A stretch of DNA of 64,000 bases from Papilionanthe hookeriana x Papilionanthe teres (taxonomy: Eukaryota; Streptophyta; Magnoliopsida; Asparagales; Orchidaceae), in NCBI GenBank assembly GCA_022702705.1, contig CM040429.1, positions 7,015,419-7,079,418 of the forward strand, read 5' to 3'. The notes below the pieces were generated by a model that did no database searches, was not told the origin of the DNA, and was given only the letters and a program-made list of their open reading frames with translations. Below, piece by piece: positions 1 to 13,900 of the stretch; positions within the stretch are counted from its first letter, which is position 1, and each line of letters opens with the position of its first letter. Position numbers and translations under genes: made by a program.

Positions 1-3000
1 TTTCCTATTAGTCTTGCTGTTTCCCTGTTTTAATTTGATGTTGGCCTCATTCCAGTTCGACCATGGCTCGGGTTCGACCTTATATGGGCTCGGGTTTGGC
101 TCTTTTAGCTCCTTTTGCTTCGGCTTTGAGTGGGGAATGCTTGTGACTTGATTTTATACTGATTCCCACACTCACTATGGCTCGGGTTTAATTTTGTGTT
201 GGAAATGTTGTGATTTGGAGTTGGGCTGATTCATTTGGCTCGGTTGAATGCTTCATGATGGCTCGGGTTTGATCTTATTTAGGCTCGGATTGGAAATTTG
301 GTGTTATTTTGCTTTAGCCTTGTGTTGGGGGATGATTCAATGTGAAGCTGGGCTAATATTTGGCTAGATGAGGACTCAGGTTTGTGTCTTGAGTTGGCTC
401 AGATATGGCTTTGTGAAAGTTTAAAACTTCATGGTTATTTGACAAATACCTTTATATACTTTGTTACGAGCTTGGAATTGAAGTGATTTTATGCGGCTTG
501 TCCTCTCATTGGGGGTTGGCCGTGAGCCTCATTATGATGATTTGGAATTTAGGGAGGGCTTCACCTTTGGCTGCCCCTTTGTTCTAGCTTGGCCGTGAGT
601 CCCTCTCACTGCTTGTAGCCCTAGCCGAGGGCCTTGGCGGAGTGTTTGATGTGGTGTGACCTTACTTTTAGCCACCCTTGCCTATGGAGCTTATTATGGT
701 GATATGAGGGTCTTCTCTAGCTGGTTTGTGAGGAGAGATTACAAAGGTTATTGATATTTTTTTAAAGTTTGAGGAGATTTAGCTTTAGCACGGGTTTGGA
801 AGGGTTGGCAGCCAGTTCTCCCTAAGCCATTTCCTCTTTTGCTTGATTTTAAAGGCCTTGAACGATTTTCTCGGATTTCGTTTCAAACACTCTTTTGATA
901 TAATTGCACCTGAGCGAGAAAATGACACCTCGGGGTCGATTCGAGGAGCTTAGGCTTTGTTTTCGATGTTTGTTATTACGTGTCTTGGGGAATTTTAGAA
1001 TAACCCACTGTCGAATTGACCCTTCGAATTCGAAGGTGGTTTAGTCTTCTTTTTCCTCCTTGTTGCTTGACACGTTTTCACAGCTCCACTCGGAGTTTGG
1101 TTTTGTTTTGTCTTGGGAGCGATGACGGCGATGATGCGAAGCGCGCCAGGTGATAGAGTAGAATGATATCCCATCCTACGACATCGGGACTCGCTCAGGA
1201 GCCCCAGTGAGCCAGTAGGATGACGAGTATCATTCACCATTCTGAAGCGAGTGGAGCACTCGTACCTTCTTAGGATTGTTAGTGATCCATCTGCGACGAA
1301 ATGATCGATCCAGTGGACGATCATAATTTTCAAAATCGATAAAAATATGATATTACGTTTTGAAACAAAAAAAAATATATATATATATATCTTTCCACTA
1401 CTGATTGAAAATTGATAAAGCTTCTTCTGTATGCTCGAAACTCGTATGCGTACTTAAAAATATAAATTAAAAAAAAGCTATATTATAAAATCCGGTTGTC
1501 CGACTTGTTGATTATCGGTTTTGGGTTGAGAGCACTCTCTTGAGTCGGTTTTAGTTGGACAGCCTTCTAGCTGAGTGGCGGGGCTTTATACACTCGTGTG
1601 ACCGAAGTAGCCTTCGACGACCCTTCGAGCGATCTTACACGAGTTTGAGCTAGCTCGAGCCGAGTCTTTGCGGTTTTCTTCGAGCTTTCGTTTGATTTTT
1701 GATGAAGCACTCGTGGTCCTTTTTGCAGGATTTCAGGGTTTTGATGATTTTATTTTTTGACTTTCGTTTGTTTTCTCGGGTTTTCGTTATGAGTCGGTCT
1801 CGTTGCTTTCTCGAGCTTTTCGACGATTTTTTACTTCTCTTGTTTGGCTTTTATGTGATACACTCTTCGTGTTACACGTAAGAAGATTACTGGATCCGCA
1901 GGTATACGGGTTTGTTTACATTTGCGGCATATTACTTTTTATACGCATTCTTGCGCGCTCTCTTCGTTTAGCATACACTATATCATGTTGCATGTTTTTT
2001 TCTTCGTTTTTCCCATGCTATATATCCTGCTATAAATCATACTAACACTTAAACATACTCGCATAGGATGTTTAGAAGACATCGACCATATAGCGCACTG
2101 ATCGAACATTTTAATTTGTCGTTCTAGAAACTCAGCCTCTTCGCGCAAGGAGCTTGGAGTTGGCGTAGTGGGCAGGCACGATCGCGCTTCGACGGCGAGT
2201 GCATCTTCGTCAGCAAGCCTATAGGATAGCCGGGAAGTCGGCGAGGTCCGCTTTCGGATCTCGATATCCTCGTCTCTTTCTCTTTGGATTCTACGATATA
2301 ACATTCCAACTTGAGCCAGTCCTTTTGCAGCACCTCCATATCTTACTTCGTTGAAAAGTTCTATTCTTTTGGCCTACTTGAAGATAATATTTCCGATTTT
2401 TATCGAGAGTTTCTTAAGTGATTTCGATCATTTAAGATGTAATTAACTATGAGAACTGCCTTTATAGGAAGCATTCCGAACCCATTTAAAATAAACAATA
2501 TTTAATTCTTTATATTAAATAGGGAATTTGTCGACGAATAAAATGGTTTCGCAGAACCAAACGGACGTTATATATTTTAGTTTATTTGATCGAAACTGTC
2601 ACTCAAGTCTTGTGTTTGTCTTCGGGATAAATGCGATGAAACAGAAGTGCATTCTTTCATTTAAACTATGAAAAATATGGGGTCAGTTTGATTCCCTTCC
2701 TTTTCTTGAAGGATCCTTCCGAAGCGGGCGACGAGATTTCGATTCCAGCGACCGACAGTTTCTTACGGGCACTTCACGCACAAAACAACGCCGACAATTC
2801 CCAATATGATTAGTATTATAGGCATGATTTTAACAGTCAAAACTGGGAAAGAGGAAATACAATGCAAACTAACTAATTATTCCTTAATGTTAAACTTTTA
2901 TGCTCCAAATGATTATAACTTTTATTTTTCTACACATTTATCTGACCCAAAAAAAAAAAATACTTTAATGAATTGAGCATTTAATATTTGTCTAGCATGG

Positions 3001-4849
3001 CCATAACTGTTGTGCTTTGTGCAAGGCAATCCATATAATTGGGTCTATCATGTCGATGCCTAAGATATTTTGACATCTAATATCAAAATGGCACATAATC
3101 GCATCATCTGTAATAGCTTCAAGAATAAGCTGAGCAAATATGTCTACTGGTAGTAGATTCGTGAAATAAAATCCAATCAAATATTGACTGATACTAATGC
3201 TTCTTGGGATTTGTACTCTATAAGCATTTGTTTTTAATTTTTTATAAACTATAAAACTTAATCATGGTCTTTCTTGCAGTTAATCTTTATAAAGCCCTTT
3301 GGGAAAATATTTAGAATTCTGATGCACCGTACCCAATCGACTAATTGAATCCCTTGTCATCTATTACCTAAACCCCCAGAAATTCATATGCTATGCAAAT
3401 GTCTGTGTGACAATTGGGCTTTGAGTTAAAAGATGTTCAACAAGATCTTTATATTTTTTTGATTGATCTCTCATGTCAATTTCAAATGGACTCTTGCCTG
3501 TATGCCTAGAAAATGAATAACATTTAAGCTTAGTCATAGTATCAAATCCCAACCAATTACTTATTTTTTATTCTCACAACATAACATATCACCTAGACTA
3601 TTATCACTTTAGCTTGTCCATAGGTTCATTGTTGATAAGTAATTGAAAATTTTAATCAGATTGCCATTTTCTTTTATGAAGGTTTTTCATGTGACTCATG
3701 AATTTTCTGTCATGTACTATGCTTTCGAATGATTGTATTGTTTAATCAATTTATTAAAATATAACTTTGCATTTGATGTATTGACAATTTTAGAACACAG
3801 AATAGACCAAGTCCTTTTGTGAATTACTATCAGCCTCTTTAAAGATAGAATTGTTTTTTTTTTCAATGTTTGTAGTAATCCTAGAATAAAGCCCGAACTG
3901 ACTTACCTCCAAGTTTCATATAGAATAGGCAAAATTTCAGAAATTAAACTGTATTTCTTTCTTTTAGTTGTTCGGCAAGTTTTGTATTGTCAAAATTCAC
4001 GGGCAACATCTATTTTTATGCTTTAGGTTAATAATTCCTAACCTCATTCCTCAACCTTTGTTATGATACTATCTTAACTAAAATAGCTTGCAACATCACC
4101 GATATTTTACTCGAAGATAAGAAAATTTCACAAAGATGATTCAAGAATGCAAAATTGAGGTCCTATAAAAAAAGCTATTCTTAATCATAAAATCCTCCTT
4201 GTTAAGCATAGATGGGACACTCGTTTGATGGGTTTTACTGCCCAATTTACGTTTCAATGTTCAACATGTAGCTGGCCCGCATAACACTCCAACTCCAAGC
4301 TACCCTCAGGTATTTGAGGCATTGACCTTAATTGGTCTATTGAGATCTTGTTGACTTTAACATATCTTGGGGTTGTACTGCCTAAATGTTATGCCGCACA
4401 TTTTGACAATATTTTTAAAAGCTACCATGGAAGTGGTAATTGGCCTCTCCACATTTAAATACCAGTATTAGTTCAATGAAATTTCTTTTTTAGTCAGCTA
4501 GAGATGCTAGAACAATCTATTACTATATTTTTTGTTAACTTATGCATGCACAATATATATCTCATTTATTTCATGAATGCTGTCTTTACCACTAATTAAA
4601 GCTTCACCGTGATATTCTCTCGTCACTACAAAAATTATTTTTTATTCTCCTGACAACTCCTGCTTTCTAGATTATTAAGTTTGATTTCTTTGATACATAT
4701 GTTTTTGTTATACTATAGCTCCTGTTATGAGACTATTGTTTTATTTACTGGTAATCAATTGATATGATGTTGATCTTATAATTCTGATGCTTTCGTCTCT
4801 TACTTTTCTTTAAGGAGATTCTAACTGTCCTTTTCTTTTCTGGTTCTAG
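1..4849. other. No recognised gene; upstream of or intronic to PAA
   Basis: I see no exon here that matches the missing N-terminal third of the proteasome alpha-6 protein, so the upstream exons probably lie before the window and this stretch would be a long intron. About 1-2400 is richer in GC and CpG than what follows, and 2500-4849 is AT-rich. Short open frames on the minus strand (995-1333, 1978-2339, 2992-3180) have no motif I can name. The first of them is rich in basic residues, and the second resembles retroelement leader sequence only in a general way. The end of this stretch (4790-4849) is pyrimidine-rich and ends in a normal AG acceptor. Confidence 0.5.
55..300. repeat. Interspersed GGCTCGGGTTTG-like motif cluster
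   Basis: The short motif GGCTCGGGTTT or a one- or two-base variant recurs about six times (near 64, 88, 178, 237, 258 and 283) at irregular spacing. It looks like a degenerate minisatellite or the remains of an LTR. No coding frame is supported. Confidence 0.4.
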
Positions 4850-4946
4850 CTGATGCAAGGTCTCTTGTTCAACAAGCAAGGAATGAAGCAGCGGAATTTC
4901 GCTTCAAATGGGGATATGAGATGCCTGTTGATGTGCTTGCCAAGTG
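4850..4946 (+). CDS. PAA: PAA exon A (first exon visible)
   Basis: It starts after a CTAG acceptor with the last two bases of an alanine codon, then reads 31 codons beginning DARSLVQQARNEAAEF and ending DVLAK. It finishes with the first two bases of the tryptophan codon before a GTAAGG donor. This phase requires an upstream exon ending in a single G, as expected for the conserved GMTA block just before it. Confidence 0.95.
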
Positions 4947-7900
4947 GTAAGGCTCCTGTTCTCTCCAGGAACCAGCTATGGTTCTCAGTTACGTCCGACT
5001 CATGCAAATGTCTGTTGTATGGTTAAATTTTTTAACTCTGCTTATTTTTGCAAGAATTGTTTGATTACTATCTCATAATTTTAAAATGAGAAAAAGAAAG
5101 AAATTTCCTTTTATTTCTTTTTGCACCCCACTTATTCACCTAATGCTGAAGAAAGGCTAAGAACACATTTGGGTTGACCACCAACACATAATGCATCCGT
5201 ACCTACTGTTGCACTGGTGTTTATATTCGTGAGGGCATTCACGCTGTAAGCTACTAAAAGACTGCATTCATGGAACTGTTTGCACTGGGCGGGAAGAGCG
5301 AGAGAGTGCTGCTGTGGCAGTCCGGGCTGTTGCAGCTAACACATACGAAGCCTAAATGATCGGGGAAGTTTTGGTGCCCTCTCAGGTCTCCTTGTTGAAT
5401 ACCTTTATGAGACACTTTTCTTTTAAATTTGATGCATAAAACCATTTTTTTCCCGTCATGTTGGGAAGGCGTAAACACTCAGCTATTCTTCTTCTTTCAT
5501 TTCATTCTTTTTCTTGTTAATGATTTTTTTTTTTTTTTGTTTGTTTTGAGCCAACATAAGCATAAGTGATGTGACTCGGGGCCTGCTCTTATCCCCACAC
5601 ACTTATTCACTTAATGCTGAAGAAAGGCTAAGAACGCATTTGGATTGACCACCAACACATGATGCATTTGTACCTGCTATTGCACCGGTGTTCATATTTG
5701 TGAGGGCTTTCACGCTGGCATCTACTAAACACTGCATTCACGGAACTGTTTGCACGGGCAGGAAGAGAGGGAGAGTGTGTTGTTGTGGCAGTCTAGGCTG
5801 TTGCAGCTCACAAAAACATAGCCTAAATGGCCGGGGAAGTTTTGGTGCCTCTCTTACGTCTCCTTCCTGATTTAACTTTATGAGAAACGTTTCTCTTCAA
5901 TTTGATGCATACAACCATTTTCACCCGACATGTTGGGAAGTCATAAATAGTCAACTCTGTTGCTTATTTCATTTCATTTTTTTCTTGTTAATGATTTTGT
6001 TTTATTTTCTATTTGTTTTGAGCCAATATGAACACCGCCACCACCACCACACACACACACACACACACACACATATTCACTTAATGCTGAAGAAAGTCTA
6101 AGAACGCATTTGGATTGAACACCAACACATGATGCATTTGTACCTGTTGTTGCACTGGTGATATTCACGAGGGTTTTCACACTGCCAGCTCCGAAAGACC
6201 GCAGTCACGAAACTGTTTACGCAGGGCGGAAAGAGAGAGAGAGTGCGCTGTTGTGGCAGTCCAGGCTGTTGCAGCTCACGAAAACGTAGCCTAAGTGGCC
6301 GAGGAAGTTTTGGTGCATTTATCAAGTCTCCTTGTTGATTTACCTTTATGGAACACTTTTCTCTTCAATTTTATGCATACAACTTCTTTTACCTATCATG
6401 TTGGGAAGGCGTAAACACTCAGCTATGCTTCTTCTTTCATTTTATTTTTTTCTTGGATTTTTTTTTTTTCTGTTTGTTTTGAGCCAACATAAACATAAGT
6501 AATGGGACTCGGGGCCCACTTCTATTTGCTCCCCAACATGCTCCGCACCCCCACCCCAAGCGGCACATGCAGCGATATTTCCCCAAGCTGGTTTGATCTA
6601 GGCAAAGGAGGGACCGATTTGTCTTTCCAAGCATGTGTTTCGCTCCTATTTGGAGTGGGGCCCACTCCTCTTTACCCTAGTTCTATATATAAGATATTTC
6701 TTTGTGTTTAGGTTAGTTTTTGGTGTATGTTTTCTGTAGGGACAACAGTCGGCATCCTTTTTCTCTCTTCTAGGGCTGTATCCAAATGCGGGTAGTACTT
6801 CAGTTGTAGCTTGTTCGAGGTGGTGACCATCTTCCATGGGATTGAGTGTTGCCCCTGCTTTATCTCGGTCCCGAGGAGATAGTTATCCTTGACTCCTTTC
6901 GTCCTTTGTTGTTGCAAGTCCCCTCTCGTTGCAGCCTCCTAGGGAAACATTTTGATTGCTTTTATTTATTTATTTTTCATTTCTAGCCGCCGCCATCACC
7001 TTCCTCTCCCACTTTGTTGCCATAGATCCAGACCACCCACATCGCTCCCTCTATGCACTTCGCCTTGTTGTTTCGTGCAGCCTCCCAACCTTTTCCCACT
7101 CCCCTTTCCGCATTGTTGTCACCCAAACTATTTCTTTTCAGTCTTGCTGTTCTAGCCCTGCCAGATTGCCACCGACGCACCAGACAACCGGGAAAAACTA
7201 CATCTTTGTTATTACACAACTAACCACTTAAATTTTGTGCTGCCACCAACCAAGACAACAATCATACTTGCTACCTCTATAGTCTCGCCCCCTTCTCCCT
7301 GCAACCATCTTGTATCATTGCGTGCGCATCTTTTTGCTATTTTAATCCACCTAGCCAATCTCCACCACCTCTGGATCAACGCCTAATTGAGTCTTTGTGT
7401 TGTCTTTACTTTAAGTGTGTTTGGCTGTAATCACATGCTTGTTTTTAGTAATAATATTTGCTTTTCAATTGTTATTTGTGTTAATTTCAGTATTATTTGG
7501 TATCAAAATTAGCCTAACTCAGGTCCTATCCTAGAGTTTGTAGATCCCCCTACCCCTAAACAAAACGAAAAGATCTTTCTCCCACCTTACTAATTTTCCA
7601 CCTACCTATACCCAAAACCCCAACCATACCACTACTAATATGATCCTTGCCAAGTGCTACATCTACTTGATTCAATTGAGGAAAGAACCCAAGGTGGGAT
7701 CACCATCGATTGTAATAGTGGCACTCACGAAGGAGAGCAAGTAGTACCCATGAATCTCTTCTGTAGGGATGATTCTAGTAGAGAAGAAGACTCCACAATG
7801 CTTTGGAATACATTATCAAAGAAGATCAGAGCTAAAGTGCTTATTGGAAGATACAAAGAGGAGGTGATCATTGGAGGATGTATGCATGAGATGCTGGAAA

Positions 7901-10900
7901 AGGATACAAAGAGCTTGGAATAAAAGTGGATCTAACGGTCTTCGAGGGGAGAATGGATTCAATTGACTTCCTCGAGTGGATGCAAATTGTTGAGTGGATT
8001 TTTAAACACAAGAAGGGTGCTCGATGACAGAAAAGTGAAGCTTCCCACCACCAAGCTGAGGAGGGAGAGACAAAGTGAAGGATAAAGTCATTACTTGGGA
8101 GAAGATGAAACGGGAGATGCAGCGACGTGCCTCCCCGCACTACCACCAAGATATCTTCTTGAAAGCTTCACTACCAGTAGCAGGAGCTATCAATGTAGGA
8201 GCACACAACATAATTTATGTAGTTTAAGTTGAAGTGCGAGCTAAAGAAGACAAAGGAGCACGCCATAACTAGATATTTGTGTGTTATAACCAGGTATTTG
8301 TGAGGCATGAAACCCGACATCAGTAATGTGGTCCAATTGCAACACTATTGGACACTGAGGGATGTGCAGACTTTAGTACTGAAAGTGGAGAGACCATGAA
8401 AGCAGAGCAGATAACCACTGTCAGTCAGAAAACTACCCACATTGGAGACCTTAAGACGAGCACACCTTAGGCAGTGGAATAGACTGGTTAGGAGCGGCAC
8501 AGAGCCACTTCGAGTGAGAAGAAGCTTAAGAAGAGTAGCACGCCCACTACAGTTCTTGCCAAAAAATGCTTCGAATGTTATGGTTTTGGACACATCGCTT
8601 TCAGTTGCCCTATTAGCTGAGTTGTGACTTTCACTCAGCAGGGGACAGTGAAGGAAGTTAGCGACGAGGAAGCGACCACTTTTGCCAGATGAGGGCGAGA
8701 TGCTTGTGGTTCGATGAGTCATTTAGACTGAGACACCGAGGAATCGATAGTGGCTTCACCACAAAATTCTCTATACTTGTTACACCGTGCATATAATGAT
8801 ATGCAACAAGAATCTAGCATCAATAACGATGATGAACAAGTTGAGCAACATGACTCATAGACATCCTTAATCATATTCCCTGACATGGTTGAAGAAAGAG
8901 AACAATACCAGCATTGACATGTGTCTCGTGGATACGGGATCAAGTGTGGTGCAACGTGGTGCCAATGGATGTATGCCACTTGTTTGTTGGAAGACTTTGG
9001 CAGTTTGATTGTCGGACTTAGCACGACTAGTTCAAGAACACACACTCCACCAAAGACAACAAACCCATAGTCCTTTTATTTTCTGCGGAGTTCGAAATGA
9101 CGTGCCTTTGCCAACAAAGAAGCGCTAGTAGGATTATTTTTGGCAATGCAAAGGATGGCGAGACAAATGAGCTAGTTTCAGACACAAAGCAGCCATTACA
9201 GGGAGAGTTTCAAGGCATCCTGTTCGATAGCTTACAACCATGGCCACCACCGGTCATGGAAGATTAGGTTGAGCCAACCTGGGGTTACTTTGAGAGGATT
9301 CAACAGTATCATGACACACAGACCCAGTTCAGTGCAGTAATGTACCCCTAGAAGATACGACCATTATGGATGGTTGCTCACAAGTGGGAAACACTCCTTT
9401 TCAGATGTTTTGGAAGACGGTGCAGTCGACAGTGGGATCTAGATACTTCTCGGACCGCAGTCGAAGATTCTTCAGCCTTGGGATGTTAAAATAGTTCCAT
9501 CCTTCAATGTGCTGACAAAAACTTCAACGAATGAGGTCCAAGCTCTCTCAATCCCTGGAGACTGAAGCAGGGCTTCTTTGCCCTAGATGCAGCATATGCG
9601 ACGATATTGCCCTAGACTAGTTCGGTTAATACGAAGGAGAAACCAACCGGTCCTTCCAAGCATGGATTTCCCTCCTATTTGGAGTGGAGCCTACTCCTCT
9701 TTCCTTTAGGTCTAAATATATGTTATTTATTTGAGTTTAGGTCAGTTTTTGGCCTATGTTTTTTGTATGTATAGTTGGCGCTCCGACTCTAGCTTGTTCG
9801 AGGTGGTGATGATCATCCCAGGGATCGAGTGATGCTCTGGCTGTAACTAACTCTCTAGAAGGTAGTGAACCCCGATTAGCTCCTTCCATCCTTCATTGCA
9901 GCAATTCCCCTCTTCTCATTGCAGTCGCCTAGGGGAACATTCCTATTGTTGTTTTCTGCAGTTCCTGTCACTTCCATCACCAACTCCTCCCTCCACTTTG
10001 CTGCCACAGCAGGTCCAGACCACCCACATCGCTGCTTCTGCTGCTTAGCCATTCTGTATCTCTGCCGCCACCCAGAAAACCTCTCACCTTGCTGTTTCCT
10101 GTAGCCACAAGCCTCCCCCTCCCCTTCCCGCATTGCTGCTGTGCAAATCTTCCCTTTCTAGTCCCGCTCCTGCTATTCCAACTCACCATCGCCTCCACAC
10201 ACACACAAATCTCACCACCCCACGCCACCCCACTCCACCCCACTCCACCCCACCCACCCTTCTCTTCTCCCGCTATCGGTGCACAGGACAGCCAGCAAAA
10301 CACAGCCTCTGCTGTTTCACAACTAACCAATCTATCTTAGTGCTGACACCCCCGAAAAAAACAACCACCTCTTCCTTGCTGCAACCATCTTTTTTCTGTT
10401 AACTTCGGTTTCATGATGTTTTATGTATATTTGAAATTCAGCGCAAAGACATTATTCCTGGCTAACAAATCTTATTTAGCTTTAAAAGGTCTTTTCTTAT
10501 TCCTGATTTTGTTTTACTGCGTAATTGAGATTTGTGGAGTGTCCTTCACGTGTTTGAAGTTTCTGGGTCTATAGTCGTCGTACTAATGAGTTCAAACTTA
10601 ATTTGGTGCGAAGTTGACTTTTTTTCCCCCAATATTTCAAAAGCTTTGGGGCATTTTTATATGCGGACTTTAAGGCATAAATAGAGTCCATCATTGTTGA
10701 TCTTCTGCTTTTATTTCCACTATACTCATTCTCTGTCTTGTAAATATCATGCATATGGGTGTTTATAACATGTTGAAGTGTACATAGATAATTTTATTTT
10801 GATTTTATGACTAAGAAGGTTTAGTTATTTGTTATCGTAAGGATACCTTCTCTAACGCTTTGTAGGATGGGACAGAACCAATCTTATGGATACAGGGTTT

Positions 10901-13900
10901 TGATTGTTTGGATAGCTGTTTACTTCCTAGTTTTGTTAATCTCAGAAATGCTGTAAAATTTTTCAATAATCCTTGATTTAAAGAAGTATTTTGTTCTCTC
11001 CTACTCATCTACAGGATAGCTGACAAATCACAGATATATACACAGCATGCTTACATGCGACCACTTGGAGTAGGTCAGTTGCTAATAGATAGTGAAGTGC
11101 CAAAATAGTCTCTTAACCTATTTACATGAGGCCATTTTAATCCTAGAGTTCTTGAAAGTGCTTAGTTAGTTCTAGACTTTTTTAATGAGGGCTAAAATAG
11201 TTCTCATCGGGGAATATTTAGCCCATATTAACAGAGTCTGGGTATTAAATTGAGCCATATAAACTTCTGGGACTAATATAAACCCCTGCAAATAGTCGGT
11301 ACCATTTCAATGCTTTTCTTGATAAAAAATTTTGATTAAAGCTATGGGAGCTTATTTTGATTCTAATAATTCTGACCTTCATCATATGTGATATATGAAG
11401 TTGCAATGATATTGGGCATTGATGAAGAAAAAGGACCTCAGCTATTCAAGTGTGACCCTGCTGGTCATTTTTTTGGCCACAAGGTACTTAGACTTGCAAA
11501 CTCTGTCCTGCTGTCTTATCATGCATTTGAAATCATGCTAAACTCTACAGGTTAGGTTCAGGATTGTTTTTCCAGAATTCAATATCTATTTCTAGTTTGG
11601 GCATTTATATACATAACACACAATTCCTATGCATTTACATATCTAACACCTATACTTTACTCTTTGCATATGCCACCCAAATCTTTCTTATCATATAAAA
11701 ATATCACCATTTTAACTTTCAAAAAGTGAAATGCACCTTTTTATGCTTAGGTAAGGTGACATATATGTAAAAAATGAAGTTTATAGTTGTTAGATATGTA
11801 TATACATAGGAATTAAGTGTTATGCATGTAAATCTTCCTTCTAGTTTTTCCCAGATGTGATTAGATTATGTTCAATCTTTGCATAGCTAGTTGTATTTTG
11901 TGCTTTTTCCGATCTGCAATTCATCTTATCTGAGTGTATCTTATCGTTAGTAGTGTTGCCTGTGAATGGCTATTCTTATATTCATTGTAGATTTTTTTTT
12001 GGCGTTATATCTATAAATTTTATTTCATAAATTCTGTAGTATGCAATGTGGATAGTACCTTACAAAAAAAATAATTATGTTATTATGACATGTCATTTAG
12101 TGCTAAAATGTTATTTGTTTATTTACTTTTCATGCACTGCATATGAGGACGCCTACTTCATTGTCTTAATTATTAAGCTAAGACTATGAAAGATGCTTTG
12201 ATGATTTTCAAAATGTTAGATAGTGCCTTGTTGCCAAATTTGATATGTATAGCTAAAAGCTAATGACAGAGAATTTATATCTTTTTGCACAAAGGTATAA
12301 TTTTTTGAATTTTGCAGATTAGCCAAGGTTTTTTGCAGGCTTAAAAGCTATTTATTTTTTTGTATGAAAGCATAACTTGATACTTTCAAGTCTGATCTGC
12401 TTCACTTGCATTATCCCAACTGTTTTGCCGAGGCTTTTGTAGTTGCTGTGTTGATTGGCTTCTGTGTTATAAAAAGTTCTCTGCATCCAAACCTAGGTGA
12501 TCGGAAAATTTGACTGACATTTTTTCTACTTGCGTTTCAAGCGCTTGCTGAGAAGATTTATTATTTCCTGAGATGACAAGCTGAAGTGTGTGATGCTTAC
12601 ATTTTTATTTATCATTGCCAGCAAGCTGGTGGAAGGCCTCCTATTCGGCAGGATTTATATGGAAGATTTTGATTTTATTTTCAATCTCAGGATGAGCACA
12701 GTAAACAGTTTTGTCAGCAAAGGACTTGCGTGGCTTAATTATTTTTATTATATTTTTAAAACTGCTCTGAATGCCATTCAATGTAATGGTCCTGATTTTT
12801 TTGAAGCCGGTCACAGGCTAGTTTGTGTCTTATGATTTTGTCAACTGCAGAAAAAGTAAAGCTTGCATGATATTTAGGCATGTTGTGGTTAATTTCATAA
12901 TTGCAACTTTTCTCTGTGCCTCTCTTCCATCTTCCTTTTTTGTTAGCGTGACTTTATATGAGAATGCTTTGCTTGTAAACATAAATCCACAGAGTGGATA
13001 TTGCTAGAGGTAATCAGGCTATAAGACATTTTGATATTAACCTCTACACTGAAACGAAAAACAACAAACATGCAGGAAGTGCAAATATCAACAACATTAT
13101 AGTTTGGTTTAAGTGACAGAAATATGCAAAAACAAATTCAAAATTTTGTATTCTTCCCAGCTTTTTGAAGTCTGCTGTGTAAATGATTCACATGGCGACA
13201 TGTTTAGGAATATGGGATTCGTCTACTAGCGAAGGTGAATTTCAGATCTATGAGTGTAGATTTTACCTAAATTTCAAAAAGAAAGATGATGAAGACCTAA
13301 ACATCAAAAGGGTTTGTCAATATCTAAACATAAAAAAGCTAAGATCAAATACATTTGTTATATTGGAATTCCACAAAAACTTTTTAGGTGCATAGTATAA
13401 GACGTGCATGCAGATTAACGAAAAAATGTCGAATTAAATAAAAAGGATAGAAGACTTAACTGATTGAACGACCTCATTGTTTTGATATCTCTAGATTCTC
13501 CAGTGGTTGGGAACATACATCGTCTTTTTACTCCAAAAACCTTAGAATAGGATTCTCCAGTGGTTGGGGACATTCATCATCTTTTTATTTCAAATACCTT
13601 AGAATAGGATTCTTCGAGTCAAATAGAAGCATTATCATGGAGCAGGAATAGTTAGGACAGCACACATGATAGAACTCTTTAAACACCTTTAGGCATTTAA
13701 GACATCAGCGGAGGTGACTTGAATCCCATATTTTCACATGAGTCCCTCATCCTTATCATTTGACGCCTTAAATTATGGTATAATCAGCTATTTCATAATC
13801 TCAATTTTGCACAAAAAAAGATCATAAATGTGAAAATTAGGTGTATAATGCACATCATAAAATTGACGACATGTTGATTTACACTGACTCTTCGAGTAAT

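Larger units (their letters stand above)
6539..10392 (+). mobile_element. Degenerate Ty3/gypsy LTR retrotransposon, gag plus protease remnant only
   Basis: Two diverged direct repeats (about 6539-7497 and 9563-10392) flank a 2-kb interior. Shared LTR landmarks are TTCCAAGCATG, CTCCTATTTGGAGTGG, AGCTTGTTCGAGGTGGTGA and CAGACCACCCACATCGCT. A tRNA-Met-type primer site follows the first repeat. The interior has gag and a protease trace but no reverse transcriptase or integrase that I can find. The element is therefore internally deleted or was gag-only and non-autonomous. It lies in sense in the first visible PAA intron. Its gag peptide YWTLRDVQTL is nearly identical to one in the antisense gypsy element at 15657-21768, so the two are related. 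Confidence 0.8.

Noticed and set aside
995..1333. 112-codon minus-strand frame with a basic C-terminal part
   Set aside because: No recognised motif, no promoter or splice context, and the region is repeat-like.
3380..3520. Minus-strand text TGKSPFEIDMRDQSKKYKDL, resembling the TGKSPFE block of gypsy integrases
   Set aside because: Only one short block matches and the flanking frames give nothing further, so I did not annotate an element.
6956..7231. Overlapping open frames on both strands
   Set aside because: They fall inside the gypsy 5' LTR and have diverged counterparts in the 3' LTR with different frames.
12590..12835. 81-codon frame in a PAA intron with a hydrophobic start
   Set aside because: No family motif, AT-driven composition, and it lies between PAA exons C and D without support from splice phase.
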